NCBI GenBank assembly: GCA_964414585.1 | Contig: CAYPXR010000044.1 | Location: 1 to 33,582 of the forward strand | DNA length: 33,582 bases | Direction: 5' to 3' | DNA from: DATEMU01 sp964414585 | Lineage (GTDB): Bacteria > Planctomycetota > Phycisphaerae > UBA1845 > UTPLA1 | In this document: positions 1 to 8,224 of the stretch, one piece after another | Layout of the letters: the number at the start of each line of letters is the position of its first letter | How positions within the stretch are numbered: the stretch's first letter is position 1 | The notes under the pieces: model-generated | What the model saw: the letters and a program-made list of their open reading frames with translations, nothing else | Told to the model about the DNA's origin: nothing | The model's database searches: none | Program-made: the position numbers and the translations under genes

Positions 1-368
1 CAGCGCGTCGGCGGATCGGCCGGGCCGGTCAGGGCGCGATGCAGATTCGCGTCGTGGTGCGCGCCGCCGAGCGTGCTTCCCGCGGCGAAGCTACGAATCT
101 TTGACGGCCCTTTGGGTTTCGCCTCGGTCTCTTCTTCACCATCCAGGGTGAGCTTTTCATCGGTGAGGTCTTTGGCGGGCGCGGCAGGGGGCGCCGCCGG
201 AGCGGACGCTGCCCGTTGTTGCGCCTCCATCGCCTCGCGTTTTTTTTGTTCGATGCATTGCGGACAAAGCAGCACGCCGAACACGAGGCCGGCCTGGCGC
301 TGGAGGATTTGTTCGTTGGTGATTTCCGCCTTGCAACCCTCGCAAATCCGAACCGCGGTATCTGTCAT
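1..368 (-). CDS. Zinc-ribbon hypothetical protein (3' end beyond window)
   Basis: An open frame runs on the minus strand from ATG at 368 to the window edge, about 122 codons without a stop. The N-terminus has two metal-binding knuckles, CEGC near residue 9 and CPQC near residue 37, followed by an Ala/Pro/Glu-rich linker of low complexity. This resembles the short zinc-ribbon heads common on planctomycete signalling or regulatory proteins, but no family can be named. A GGGAG stretch precedes the ATG. It lies 142 bases downstream of the FHA gene on the same strand and could be cotranscribed with it. The C-terminus, and so any catalytic or membrane domain, is outside the window. Confidence 0.6.
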   Translation of the reverse strand, partial: MTDTAVRICEGCKAEITNEQILQRQAGLVFGVLLCPQCIEQKKREAMEAQQRAASAPAAPPAAPAKDLTDEKLTLDGEEETEAKPKGPSKIRSFAAGSTLGGAHHDANLHRALTGPADPPTR

Positions 369-510
369 GGCGCGATACTCCCGATCTCGTCCAGGTTGTT
401 CCGATTGCCGCCGGGCACGACGACGCGTTGAATCATCATTTTACAGGTAATCCCCATCTGGATTCAATCGAGAAGAGTCGAAGTTTCGCCGGAGAATCGA
501 TTTTGGGCGG

Positions 511-1485
511 TCAGTTGACGGAAACGCCCGACATCAGTCCGATCATCCGCGATATGGTCGCGCCGACCAGGACCAGGAGGCCCACGGACCCCGTCGCCGT
601 CGCAAGCAGGGCCAGGAGCCCCGACGGGATTCTCATGACTAATATCGTCAGGCAGGCCGCGATGCACAGTCCGGCGATCGCCGCCGCCTGAAACATGCTG
701 CTGAGGTCGAAGATCACCAGGACGACCAGCGTCAGCAGCGAGGCGTATTTGAATTGGCGATGCGCGAGGGAAACACGACTGCCGGACGCCAGCATCGCGG
801 CCGTGATGACGATCGAACCCAGAATCCACCGGGACCGCTGATTCCAGCCGTGGGTGGCCCCGATCCAGGCGACGGCGTGAAACAAGCCCATCAGCCACGC
901 GCCGATGAACATCAACAAGCGGCTGATCTGAAAGCGATTGAGGACGATCCACCGAAAGAGGGCCGGCTGTGGGCGCGTCACGTCGAAGCGCACCGACGGC
1001 TCGGTCTCGTGAAGGTCGATGCGTTGGGGCGACGGGGCGGCCGGTGCCTCGATCGCGCGAAGATCCATCCGCAATTGAAAGGAGCCCAGGCGAAACGGCT
1101 GGGAGGGGATCAACTTTCCTCGGGCGACGCGCTTGGTTCCGACCCAGGTGCCCGATTTGCTTTGCTGGTCTTCGATGATCAGACCGCCGTCGGAAAGCAA
1201 TTTCAGGCGGCAATGAACGTCAGCCACGCTTTGATCGTCGAGGGCGATCCAATTGGTCGGATCGCGGCCGATGCTCAGGTCGATGCCCACGGGAACGACG
1301 AACTGCTGACCGGCCCAATGAGGTCCCTGGACGACCGTCAGGACCGGTCGCTTCGAGGTCCCGTTCGCGTCATCGATTTCGAGGGTGAGTTCCCGCTGAC
1401 AATGCGGACAATTGAGGGTGACCACGAGCTCGAGGTTCTCGCCCTCGAGGGGGTTTCCACACGCACATTGAACGGACAGGCCCAT
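511..1485 (-). CDS. Zinc-ribbon/FHA-domain membrane protein
   Basis: The 324-residue protein starts with a zinc-ribbon-like pair (C7-x-C9 and C26-P-H-C29). A forkhead-associated domain follows at about residues 48-130, with the GR of the first conserved strand at 73-74, His91 and a SGTWVG turn near 111-116. FHA domains bind phosphothreonine peptides, so this is probably a reader of Ser/Thr kinase signalling; the large kinase is its divergent neighbour. The C-terminal half (about 190-320) holds four or five hydrophobic segments, so it is an integral membrane protein with a cytoplasmic FHA head. The ATG at 1485 was chosen because it starts directly at the zinc ribbon. An in-frame start at 1578 would add 31 unconserved-looking residues. 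No strong Shine-Dalgarno supports either start. Confidence 0.75.
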   Translation of the reverse strand: MGLSVQCACGNPLEGENLELVVTLNCPHCQRELTLEIDDANGTSKRPVLTVVQGPHWAGQQFVVPVGIDLSIGRDPTNWIALDDQSVADVHCRLKLLSDGGLIIEDQQSKSGTWVGTKRVARGKLIPSQPFRLGSFQLRMDLRAIEAPAAPSPQRIDLHETEPSVRFDVTRPQPALFRWIVLNRFQISRLLMFIGAWLMGLFHAVAWIGATHGWNQRSRWILGSIVITAAMLASGSRVSLAHRQFKYASLLTLVVLVIFDLSSMFQAAAIAGLCIAACLTILVMRIPSGLLALLATATGSVGLLVLVGATISRMIGLMSGVSVN

Positions 1486-1789
1486 GACGATCCAGAAAGT
1501 GTGATCGAGAGTACCAAAAGGCCCATTTTGGCGGAAACTTCGCCTTTTGACAAGTCGCGGCGGGGGGGCATGGCGCAACGGCCGATTGGGGATTTTTTGT
1601 GGACAGCCAGAAGACGCCGGTCGTGGTGCGTGTCGTCGGGACCGCGACGGCGAATAAACCAGTTATAGTATGAAGACCCGTGACAGACGGGCCGGGTTTT
1701 TGCGAATGAAAAGGTGAAGACCCGTTGTGGCGAGCGCTGCGGCGGGTCTGAAACGGGCTAAGCGCCTGTGCCACATGAGGAGGCCGACC
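1486..1789. promoter_or_regulatory. Divergent intergenic region between FHA gene and kinase
   Basis: This 304-base gap separates the FHA gene (minus) from the kinase (plus). On the plus strand a TATAGT hexamer at 1664-1669 could be a -10 box, but no good -35 is 16-18 bases upstream. The 11-mer TGAAGACCCGT occurs twice, at 1671-1681 and 1715-1725, 44 bases apart. Between the copies lies a short hairpin, CCCGT-gacag-ACGGG, followed within a few bases by five T residues. These could be operator or attenuator elements of the kinase transcript; that is inference only. Confidence 0.3.
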
Positions 1790-4700
1790 GTGGCTGACCC
1801 AGGGTGGGAAAAAGCCAAGGACCTGCTGGATAAGGCACAGGCGCTCTCCGGCCGCGAGCGCGACGAATTCCTCGACCGCGAATGCGGCGGGGGGCAGCTT
1901 CGCAGCTTCGTCGAATCACTCTTAGGTGGCGGCAATTCTCCCTCCCCTGACGGGGGTGGGGTTTCCAACAGCACCACCACCTATGCCCCGCTGACGGAAA
2001 AAGCCGGGTCGCGCATCGGCCCGTACAAGCTCCTCCAGCAAATCGGCGAAGGCGGATTCGGCGTCGTCTTCATGGCCGAACAGATGGAGCCGGTCCGGCG
2101 ACGCGTGGCGCTGAAGATCATCAAGCTGGGCATGGACACCCGCCGCGTCGTCGCCCGCTTCGAGGCGGAGCGGCAGGCGCTGGCGATGATGGATCATCCC
2201 AACATCGCCAAGGTGTTCGATGCCGGGGCGACGGAGAGCGGTCGGCCCTATTTTGTGATGGAACTCGTCCGCGGCGTGCCGATCACGGAGTATTGCGACG
2301 CGAACAATCTCTCCGCCGCCGAGCGGCTTGATTTGTTCATGCCCGTCTGCCGGGCGATCCAGCATGCGCACATCAAGGGCGTGATCCATCGCGACATCAA
2401 GCCGTCGAACATCCTCGTGACGCTGCACGACGGCAAGCCGGTGCCGAAGGTGATCGACTTCGGCATTGCCAAGGCGACGGACCATCACCTGACGGAAAAG
2501 ACGCTGTTCACGGAGCTGCGCCAGCTCATCGGCACGCCGGCGTACATGAGCCCGGAGCAGGCGGAGATGAGCGGTCTGGACATCGACACGCGGACGGACG
2601 TCTATTCGCTCGGCGTGCTGCTCTACGAACTGCTGACGGGCACGACGCCGTTCCCGGCGGAGGATTTGCTGAAGGCGGGTTACGGGGAGATGCAGCGGAT
2701 CATCCGCGAGACGGAGCCGCCGCGCCCCAGCACGCGCGTGAGCACGCTCGCTCAATCAGAGCCGCGACCGTCAGGGAATGGGGTCTCCGGCCTGTCCGCG
2801 GAATCGATTGCCGCCAAACGCCGCACGGAACCGAAGAAGCTGGGCCTGCTCCTGCGCGGCGACATCGACTGGATCGTGATGAAGGCGCTGGAGAAGGACC
2901 GCACGCGTCGCTACGAGACGGCCGAGGCCTTCGCGGCGGACGTACAGCGGCATTTGTCCGGCGAGCCCGTCGTCGCAGCCCCGCCGAGTACGGCGTATCG
3001 GGTGCGGAAGTTTGTGAAGAAGCACAGGGGGCAGGTGGTCGGCGTGAGCAGTGTGTTCGTCGCTCTTCTATTGGGAATGGCGGGAACGGCGTGGCAGTGG
3101 CGCGTGGCAGAAGACGCTTTGAGTGAGGCGCAGCGCGAGCGTGACCGCGCGGACACGGCTGCGGACGATGCCCAGTGGTCGACCTATAGCGCGAATCTGG
3201 GCTTCGCCCAGTTCGCGATGGCCAATCGCGCATGGAGCGAGGCTCGCGAGCGATTGCGGCAATGCCCGGAGGAAAAGCGCGGGTGGGAGTGGCGATTTCT
3301 GAATCAGCGCGCGGCGTCGATCCTGGCTGAGCTTCCTCCGGCCGCAACGGTCGAGTTCTCGGCGAACGCCGCCTCGCCCCGTTTGTTGCTGACCAAGGGA
3401 GCGTATGACAACACGGCTCGGCTGTGGGACGCGGTCACGGGCAGGCAGATCGGCCAGGCGATGCCGGATGCCGCAGGCGCGTGGTTTAGCGCGGACGGCA
3501 AGCGAGTCCTGACCGCACCGTGGGCTCGGAGTTACGGGGATACCGCTGAGATCGCTCCGATTCGAGTTTGGGATGTGGCTAACGGAAAGATCCTTACCGA
3601 GTTGAAGTACGGCGGCAAAGAGGTTACATCGGTCAGCCGGGACCTTTCGCGCGCTTTGGCAAAAAACAGCAATACCGATGCGCAACTCTGGGACGTCGCG
3701 AAGGGCAAGCCGATAGGCGCAGCCATCAAGCACAATCGTTACATTTTGTCCGCAACCATAAGTGCCGATGGTTCACGCGTCTTGATGGTCAGCGACTCTG
3801 CGGCTCACCTCTTGGACGCAGAGACGGGCAACTCGGTTGGCGAAGTAATGCGTTGCGATAACGATAGCTCCGACGCTGTCTTCAGCCCGGACGGCACGCG
3901 CGTGTTGACACGACTTGGAGAAAAAACGCAACTATGGGACGCGGCGACGGGCAAGCCAATCGGCGAGCCAATGAAGCTCGGTTATGGGATAGACTCGTTC
4001 TTCAGCCCTGACGGTAGTCGTATCGTGGCGGTCGGGGATGACGCTGTCCGGGATTGGGATGCCTCCCTTCAGAGACCCATTGGCAGCGCATTTGAACATG
4101 ACGGGGTTGTGGACGCCGCCTTCAGCCCGGACGGCCGAACGGTCCTTACAGCGTCGAATGATGGAAGGACACGCCTGTGGAACATTGCGACGGGCGAACA
4201 AATTGGCGAAGCGAATTACCCAATCGCGGAAAGCGATGAAATGAACATTAAGACCGCGATCAGTTCGGATGGAGAATTGGCCGCGCTCCGTGCATTGGGG
4301 TATGTATCCGACAGCACATTTGTCGTTTCCGCGAAGCAAGTTGATATTCCCGAAAGGCGAATTTCGGGCGAAGATGCCGGCCTCGAAATCGCCGCGATCC
4401 TGGGAGAAGGAAACGATTTTCAATGGCATCAATCCATACTGACGCCCGACGGCAGTCGGCGCGTTGCGATCGAAGACAACAGCACGGTGCGCTTTGTCGA
4501 ACCATCGTCGGGGCGAGAGGTCGCGGTGATGCGGCCGGACTTTCGACCGACGGGCCTGGCATTTACGCGCGACGGCACGCGGCTCGTCATTCTTTCGGGT
4601 GATAGCGTCTTGGTAGAAAGGACTGAATTCGAGGACGGAAGGGTTGCCAACAAATATTCGACAAGTGCAGTTGTCTGGGACGCCCGTGAGCCGGATGCCC

Positions 4701-5815
4701 GGCAGGCCGATCGTGACGCACGGGCCGCGGAGCGTACGCCCGCCGAGGCCGTGGTCTCCGCCTTGCTCGACGGGCCCCTGAAGAACGACGAACTGGTTCC
4801 CTCGCTTCGCGCTCGCAAGGACATCACACCTTTGCAACGTGCCGTGGCGATGGAGGCGCTGCGCAAGCGGATTGCTGAGACGGGTTGGAAGGCACAGGCG
4901 GCGTTCGACAGAATCAAGGAGGAGCAGATCTCCGTAGCGCGGGTCCGGGTGGCGGCGGAGCGTTGGAAGCCGGAACCGAATGCAGTCGATTGCCTCCATC
5001 AGCGAGTTCGTAAGATGCTGATTAAGTGGGCAGCGGAGTGGAAGCCAGACAAAGGCCAGCTAAACGGATTAGTATGGGGCGCAGTCAAGGCTGGCGCGAC
5101 TGCGGAAACCCTGTCCGGAGCATTGGAAGTCGCGCAGGAATTTGTGACCCGCGAGCCGGAAGACGCCATATGGCGCCGGAATCTCGGCGCGGCGCAATAC
5201 CGACTCGGCCGATACGAAGAGGCCCTCGACACATTGGCCAAAGCTTCTGCGGTCAATGATCGCGACAGCGTTATCTGTGCCTTCACGGCCATGTGTCAAT
5301 TCAAGCTGGGTCGCGAACAGGATGTGAAAGCCAGCGTGTCGCGACTGAAAGAATTGCTGAAACAAAGTACGTCGATGGACGGGATCGTGTCGGGGAATAA
5401 GCTCGTCTTTCGTTACACCGAAAGTGACTCCGTTGGCGAAGGCTGGTTCGAGTTGGCGCCGAATGGACAATCATTCGCCGGAAAATGGCGTAGGCAGGGC
5501 GAGGATTCATGGGGCGATTGGAGCGCTGAGCGCCGAACGGGCCGCGACCTCAATTGGTTCGAGGGAGTTTGGGTAAAGGCGTCTTATGGCGACATGTGGC
5601 TGTTCAGCGAAGGCGATCGAGTGCGGGGTTTCTACGGACTGGACCCCATCGTCGTGGAGGCGCTGACGCTGATTGAGACCGCGTCGTCTGCGCAGCCTGC
5701 GACAACGACGCCAATGTCCCAACCGGCGACTTCGCAATCAACCGCGAACTTCCCAACCTCCCAGCCCGCCTCCGCACCGGCGACGCAGCCGGCGGAACTG
5801 GAGGGGGGTGAGTAA
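1790..5815 (+). CDS. Ser/Thr protein kinase with WD40 repeats and TPR (receptor-like)
   Basis: This 1341-residue protein contains a complete Hanks-type kinase domain at about residues 75-370. The glycine loop GEGGFG is at 86-91, the VALK lysine at 109, HRDIKPSN from 200, the DFG aspartate at 223, and an SPEQ motif follows. A single hydrophobic segment near 417-437 places the kinase in the cytoplasm. The region beyond it (about 515-965) carries WD40-like units such as RLWDAVTG, QLWDAATG and FSPDGTRVL. A TPR-like stretch lies near 1117-1167 and the end is S/T/Q/P/A-rich. GTG at 1790 is preferred because a perfect AGGAGG (1778-1783) sits six bases before it; the in-frame upstream TTG at 1727 and ATG at 1775 lie before or overlap this site. 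Kinase-WD40 fusions of this kind are typical of Planctomycetes. The substrate is unknown; the FHA protein is a plausible partner. Confidence 0.9.
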   Translation: MADPGWEKAKDLLDKAQALSGRERDEFLDRECGGGQLRSFVESLLGGGNSPSPDGGGVSNSTTTYAPLTEKAGSRIGPYKLLQQIGEGGFGVVFMAEQMEPVRRRVALKIIKLGMDTRRVVARFEAERQALAMMDHPNIAKVFDAGATESGRPYFVMELVRGVPITEYCDANNLSAAERLDLFMPVCRAIQHAHIKGVIHRDIKPSNILVTLHDGKPVPKVIDFGIAKATDHHLTEKTLFTELRQLIGTPAYMSPEQAEMSGLDIDTRTDVYSLGVLLYELLTGTTPFPAEDLLKAGYGEMQRIIRETEPPRPSTRVSTLAQSEPRPSGNGVSGLSAESIAAKRRTEPKKLGLLLRGDIDWIVMKALEKDRTRRYETAEAFAADVQRHLSGEPVVAAPPSTAYRVRKFVKKHRGQVVGVSSVFVALLLGMAGTAWQWRVAEDALSEAQRERDRADTAADDAQWSTYSANLGFAQFAMANRAWSEARERLRQCPEEKRGWEWRFLNQRAASILAELPPAATVEFSANAASPRLLLTKGAYDNTARLWDAVTGRQIGQAMPDAAGAWFSADGKRVLTAPWARSYGDTAEIAPIRVWDVANGKILTELKYGGKEVTSVSRDLSRALAKNSNTDAQLWDVAKGKPIGAAIKHNRYILSATISADGSRVLMVSDSAAHLLDAETGNSVGEVMRCDNDSSDAVFSPDGTRVLTRLGEKTQLWDAATGKPIGEPMKLGYGIDSFFSPDGSRIVAVGDDAVRDWDASLQRPIGSAFEHDGVVDAAFSPDGRTVLTASNDGRTRLWNIATGEQIGEANYPIAESDEMNIKTAISSDGELAALRALGYVSDSTFVVSAKQVDIPERRISGEDAGLEIAAILGEGNDFQWHQSILTPDGSRRVAIEDNSTVRFVEPSSGREVAVMRPDFRPTGLAFTRDGTRLVILSGDSVLVERTEFEDGRVANKYSTSAVVWDAREPDARQADRDARAAERTPAEAVVSALLDGPLKNDELVPSLRARKDITPLQRAVAMEALRKRIAETGWKAQAAFDRIKEEQISVARVRVAAERWKPEPNAVDCLHQRVRKMLIKWAAEWKPDKGQLNGLVWGAVKAGATAETLSGALEVAQEFVTREPEDAIWRRNLGAAQYRLGRYEEALDTLAKASAVNDRDSVICAFTAMCQFKLGREQDVKASVSRLKELLKQSTSMDGIVSGNKLVFRYTESDSVGEGWFELAPNGQSFAGKWRRQGEDSWGDWSAERRTGRDLNWFEGVWVKASYGDMWLFSEGDRVRGFYGLDPIVVEALTLIETASSAQPATTTPMSQPATSQSTANFPTSQPASAPATQPAELEGGE

Positions 5816-5851
5816 GAGGGCAAGGGTTCCAAAATTCAAGGGCAATGGACC

Positions 5852-6184
5852 CTATGCCGCCACAAAACGAAGTCTTCCACTGCGGCGGGAGTTAGTGGGT
5901 TTCTTCCGGACGATGATCTCAATATCCTCATCGAGCGCGGTCAGGGCGCGGAAGAGCCGTTCGGCGGAAAAGCCGGTGTGGCGGCCGCCCATCAGCCGGG
6001 AGACATCCGGCTGTTTCAGCCCAAGCCGCTTGGCGGCCTGGACCTGGGTCAGGCCCATCTCCTTGATTCGAAGATAGACCCGGCGCGTCAACTCGGCCTG
6101 AAGGGACAGGTCTTCCGCATTGGGAAGTCCCAAATCGGCGAAGACGTTCCCGCTGCCGTGACGAGCAATCACTTTACGTTTCAT
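5852..6184 (-). CDS. XRE-family antitoxin (HigA-like)
   Basis: The 110-residue protein has a helix-turn-helix at about residues 31-70, with the sequence LTQVQAAKRLGLKQPDVSRL typical of small HigA-type antitoxins. It should bind and neutralise the toxin encoded just upstream and repress their shared promoter. The start is the ATG at 6184: a GAGGAG (6191-6196 on the complementary strand) lies six bases before it, inside the end of the toxin gene. A TTG two codons earlier is less well placed. The toxin stop ends at 6187, two bases from this start, so the pair is translationally coupled. It converges on the kinase gene, 36 bases away. Confidence 0.85.
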   Translation of the reverse strand: MKRKVIARHGSGNVFADLGLPNAEDLSLQAELTRRVYLRIKEMGLTQVQAAKRLGLKQPDVSRLMGGRHTGFSAERLFRALTALDEDIEIIVRKKPTNSRRSGRLRFVAA

Positions 6185-6186
6185 CT

Positions 6187-6561
6187 TCAACTCCTCGCAC
6201 GAAAAGCCTTGAAGAGGCGATGCGCTTCCTCGGCGCGGTGCAATCGCTCTCGAATCAGATCGATTTCCTTTCGGGGCGTTTTAATGCCCGACTTTGATTT
6301 CTTCTTGAACGCATGGAGCACGTACACGGCCTCCGCGAAACGCACAGAATAGACAGCACGATAAGCGTCTCCATCGTGGTCCTCGACGATTTCGACGACG
6401 CCGGCCCCGCTGAAACCTTTGAGCGGCTTGGCCGTGGGATGTTTCGTCCCCGTCTGGGCAAAATGCAGTGCATAACCGATATTGCGACGGGCCTCCGACG
6501 GAAATTTCCGCAAGTCATCGAGGCTTCGTCCGATCCATTTCAGCGGCTTGAGTCCGTTCAT
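6187..6561 (-). CDS. HigB-like toxin (phage-derived Gp49-like/RelE fold)
   Basis: The 124-residue basic protein matches the phage-derived Gp49-like (HigB-type) toxin family. Features are the N-terminal KWIGRSLDDLRKFP, the central AQTG..HP.AKPLKGF, the strand YRAVYSVRFAEAVYVLHAFKKKS and a C-terminal helix rich in Arg and Glu. Members are ribosome-dependent or free mRNA interferases inhibited by the cognate XRE antitoxin. The toxin-first order followed by a short helix-turn-helix protein is characteristic of HigBA. The gene starts at ATG 6561, directly behind a clear -10 box. The family call is by motif recognition; activity was not tested. Confidence 0.85.
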   Translation of the reverse strand: MNGLKPLKWIGRSLDDLRKFPSEARRNIGYALHFAQTGTKHPTAKPLKGFSGAGVVEIVEDHDGDAYRAVYSVRFAEAVYVLHAFKKKSKSGIKTPRKEIDLIRERLHRAEEAHRLFKAFRARS

Positions 6562-6575
6562 GATCCGCCCTGTTC

Positions 6576-6595
6576 ATTATAGCAGATATACTATA
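6576..6595 (-). promoter_or_regulatory. Promoter and candidate operator of the HigBA-type module
   Basis: Read on the minus strand, a perfect TATAAT lies at 6581-6576, about 15 bases before the toxin start, implying a very short leader. It overlaps an inverted repeat with arms TATAG (6578-6582) and CTATA (6591-6595) separated by eight bases. Such a palindrome over the -10 box is where a HigA-type antitoxin would autorepress. No convincing -35 box was found. Confidence 0.5.
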
Positions 6596-6690
6596 TACCG
6601 GCGAACGTCGATTTCAAACGGCAAGATAACTAACTCTGGAGGGGCCGAAAAGCCGAATTTGATCGAAGCCGACCGACGGTCGTGGCACAC

Positions 6691-6765
6691 GCAACCGGCG
6701 ACTTCCCAACCCACTTTGAAATTTCCAACCCCCACCCCGCCTTCGTACCAGCGACGACCCAACCC
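6691..6765 (+). pseudogene. Possible remnant of a kinase-type S/T/Q/P-rich tail
   Basis: This stretch resembles the 3' end of the large kinase gene (about 5719-5790). Both begin with CAACCGGCGACTTC and continue with TTCCCAACC-like and CACCCCGCCT-like blocks. Translated in one frame it gives PATSQPTLKFPTPTPP against PATSQSTANFPTSQPA in the kinase. No upstream kinase sequence is recognisable here. It may be a leftover of a second copy or convergent low-complexity sequence; confidence is low. Confidence 0.3.
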
Positions 6766-6773
6766 AAGATTTA

Positions 6774-6821
6774 ACAGCCGAGGGCGGTCTCCACGGCGAC
6801 TCCGAGAGCTGTGCTCCATGC
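6774..6821. repeat. Intergenic repeat A, copy 1
   Basis: A 48-base element runs from ACAGCCGAGG to GCTGTGCTCCATGC. It recurs at 7171-7218 with only two mismatches. The ends ACAGC and GCTGT are inverted repeats, so the element can fold. It is followed by a palindrome, CCCGCCGTT-tc-AACGGCGGG, at 6853-6872. Confidence 0.8.
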
Positions 6822-6852
6822 CGCCAGTCCTGGAAGGACCGTTCGAGAATAG

Positions 6853-7084
6853 CCCGCCGTTTCAACGGCGGGATGGAGATCGCCATCAAAAATAGTTCCC
6901 CGTCCCGGAGAGACGGGGTGAGAGAAGCGTGACGTGATGGGCGGCAAGGGCCGCACCGCAGGTCGCGGGTTCATCGCGTCGTCCCTTCCGGGACGGCGGA
7001 ATAAGAAAAAGGAAAAATGTTGGTGGACCCTCGCCGACCCGCCATTGAAATGGCGGGCTATTATCAAAGCGTCCCTCCGGGACG
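6853..7084. repeat. Cluster of GC-rich palindromic modules
   Basis: Five short hairpins are packed here. CCCGCCGTT/AACGGCGGG is at 6853-6872. CCCCGTC/GACGGGG is at 6898-6918. CGTCCC-ttcc-GGGACG is at 6980-6995. CCCGCCATT/AATGGCGGG is at 7038-7057, the same module type as the first with compensated changes in both arms. CGTCCC-tcc-GGGACG is at 7070-7084. No credible protein is encoded. Conserved pairing with changed sequence suggests selection on the folded form or a mobile palindromic repeat family. Confidence 0.7.
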
Positions 7085-7170
7085 GGTGCGAGCCCGGTGT
7101 GCCTTCCCGCGAATGGAAATTGCCGACCTTCCGGCTCGTCTCCCGCGCCGGCGGCGAAGTCAATCGCTTC

Positions 7171-7218
7171 ACAGCCGAGGCCGGTCTCCACGGCGACTCC
7201 GGGAGCTGTGCTCCATGC
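7171..7218. repeat. Intergenic repeat A, copy 2
   Basis: This is the second copy of the 48-base element at 6774-6821, differing at two positions. It ends 43 bases before the PIN-domain gene, so it may sit in that gene's leader. Together with the hairpin cluster it fills the 700-base gap between the HigBA-type module and the PIN gene. Confidence 0.8.
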
Positions 7219-7261
7219 GGTCCTATCGCTTCTGGTCGTGCGTCGGAGTAAACTGAATTCC

Positions 7262-7741
7262 ATGAAGTCCACCGTCTATGTGGAAACGACCATCCCCAGC
7301 TATCTCACGGCCCGCCCGAGCCGCGACCTTCTTATTGCCGCTCACCAGGAAGTGACGCGTGCCTGGTGGCAATCACAACGTGCGGAATTCGAGTTGTTCA
7401 TTTCACAGAATGTCCTCAACGAGGCCGGCGCGGGCGATCCAGAGGCGGCGGTGGAACGAATGAAGGCTTTGGCGGATATTCCATTATTGGAATTGACCGA
7501 AGACGCGATTCGCCTGGCGGATCGGTTCATTCACGAGGTTCCCATGCCGCCCAAAGCCGCCATCGATGCACTACATGTCGCCCTTTCCGCCGTTCACGGA
7601 ATGGATTATCTGCTGACCTGGAATTGTGCCCATATTGCCAACGCGCGGCTCCGACCCATGCTAGAATCCGTGTGCATCGCGGCCGGCCTCGTCTGCCCGG
7701 TCATCTGTACGCCACTGGAGCTATCGGAGGACGAATCATGA
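7262..7741 (+). CDS. PIN-domain protein (VapC-like putative RNase toxin)
   Basis: The 159-residue protein fits the PIN fold. The first strand VYVETTIPSYL carries an acidic residue (Glu8) where many VapC proteins have Asp. Glu54 lies in LNEAG, and the C-terminal part has Asp102 in DALHVALS and Asp115 in DYLLTWNCAHIAN. These acidic residues would bind Mg2+ for RNA cleavage. The ATG at 7262 begins directly at the first strand; upstream sequence in the same frame is repeat DNA and is excluded. The stop overlaps the start of the next small gene (ATGA), indicating a two-gene operon. A toxin role is inferred from fold and pairing; it could also be a housekeeping PIN nuclease. Confidence 0.8.
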   Translation: MKSTVYVETTIPSYLTARPSRDLLIAAHQEVTRAWWQSQRAEFELFISQNVLNEAGAGDPEAAVERMKALADIPLLELTEDAIRLADRFIHEVPMPPKAAIDALHVALSAVHGMDYLLTWNCAHIANARLRPMLESVCIAAGLVCPVICTPLELSEDES

Positions 7742-7923
7742 TGGATGATCCGATTGTCGCCGAGGTCCGCCGCGCCCGCGACGAGTACGCGCGACAATTC
7801 AATTACGATCTCTGGGCGATGTACGAAGATTTGAAGCGACGCGAAAAAACGGCTGATCGGCCGGTCATTAATCGTTCGTCTCAGGCTCGTAATTCCGGCC
7901 GAACGAGGCCCGCAAAAGCCTGA
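7738..7923 (+). CDS. Small partner of the PIN protein, probable antitoxin
   Basis: This 61-residue charged protein begins MMDDPIVAEVRRARDEYA and continues with an aromatic DLWAMYEDLKRRE segment and a basic tail. GGAGG at 7726-7730 sits seven bases before the ATG at 7738, which overlaps the stop of the PIN gene. Short proteins of this type commonly follow PIN genes in Planctomycetes and Cyanobacteria. I know of no DNA-binding motif in them, and none is visible here. Antitoxin function is inferred from position, size and coupling. Confidence 0.7.
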   Translation: MMDDPIVAEVRRARDEYARQFNYDLWAMYEDLKRREKTADRPVINRSSQARNSGRTRPAKA

Positions 7924-8007
7924 CGCAAGAACAATTTCACGATTTGGAGTCTGATAGACCCCACCTTATCCCGCATCGTTGCCGCCGGCGATGATATCAA
8001 ACGATCA

Positions 8008-8090
8008 ACAGCCGTGGGCTGCTGTTCTCCATGTGCTCAGTCCCTTGGGGCTCAGCGAGAATAGCCCGCTGTTTCAACGGCGGAATCAAG
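8008..8090. repeat. Divergent third copy of the intergenic repeat mosaic
   Basis: This shares with 6774-6872 an ACAGCC...GCTGTtCTCCATG block and a GAGAATAGCCCGC-tGTTTCAACGGCGG block, but the middle differs. It occupies most of the 301-base gap between the PIN operon and the membrane protein gene. The rest of that gap shows no gene or clear promoter. Confidence 0.65.
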
Positions 8091-8224
8091 GTGGGAGTTT
8101 CCGAATTGTTCCCGAGGGGATGATACGGAGGCTCATTCCGTTCATACGCTCCGATCCGGATTGCCGATGTCTAGTCGGAAAGCGCCCGCCGGTTTATGGC
8201 GCAGATTTTGCGCGAGCGTGTTTC

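Noticed and set aside
6774..7218. Spaced repeats as a possible CRISPR array
   Set aside because: Only two 48-base copies about 400 bases apart, with hairpin modules between them and no regular spacers or cas genes.
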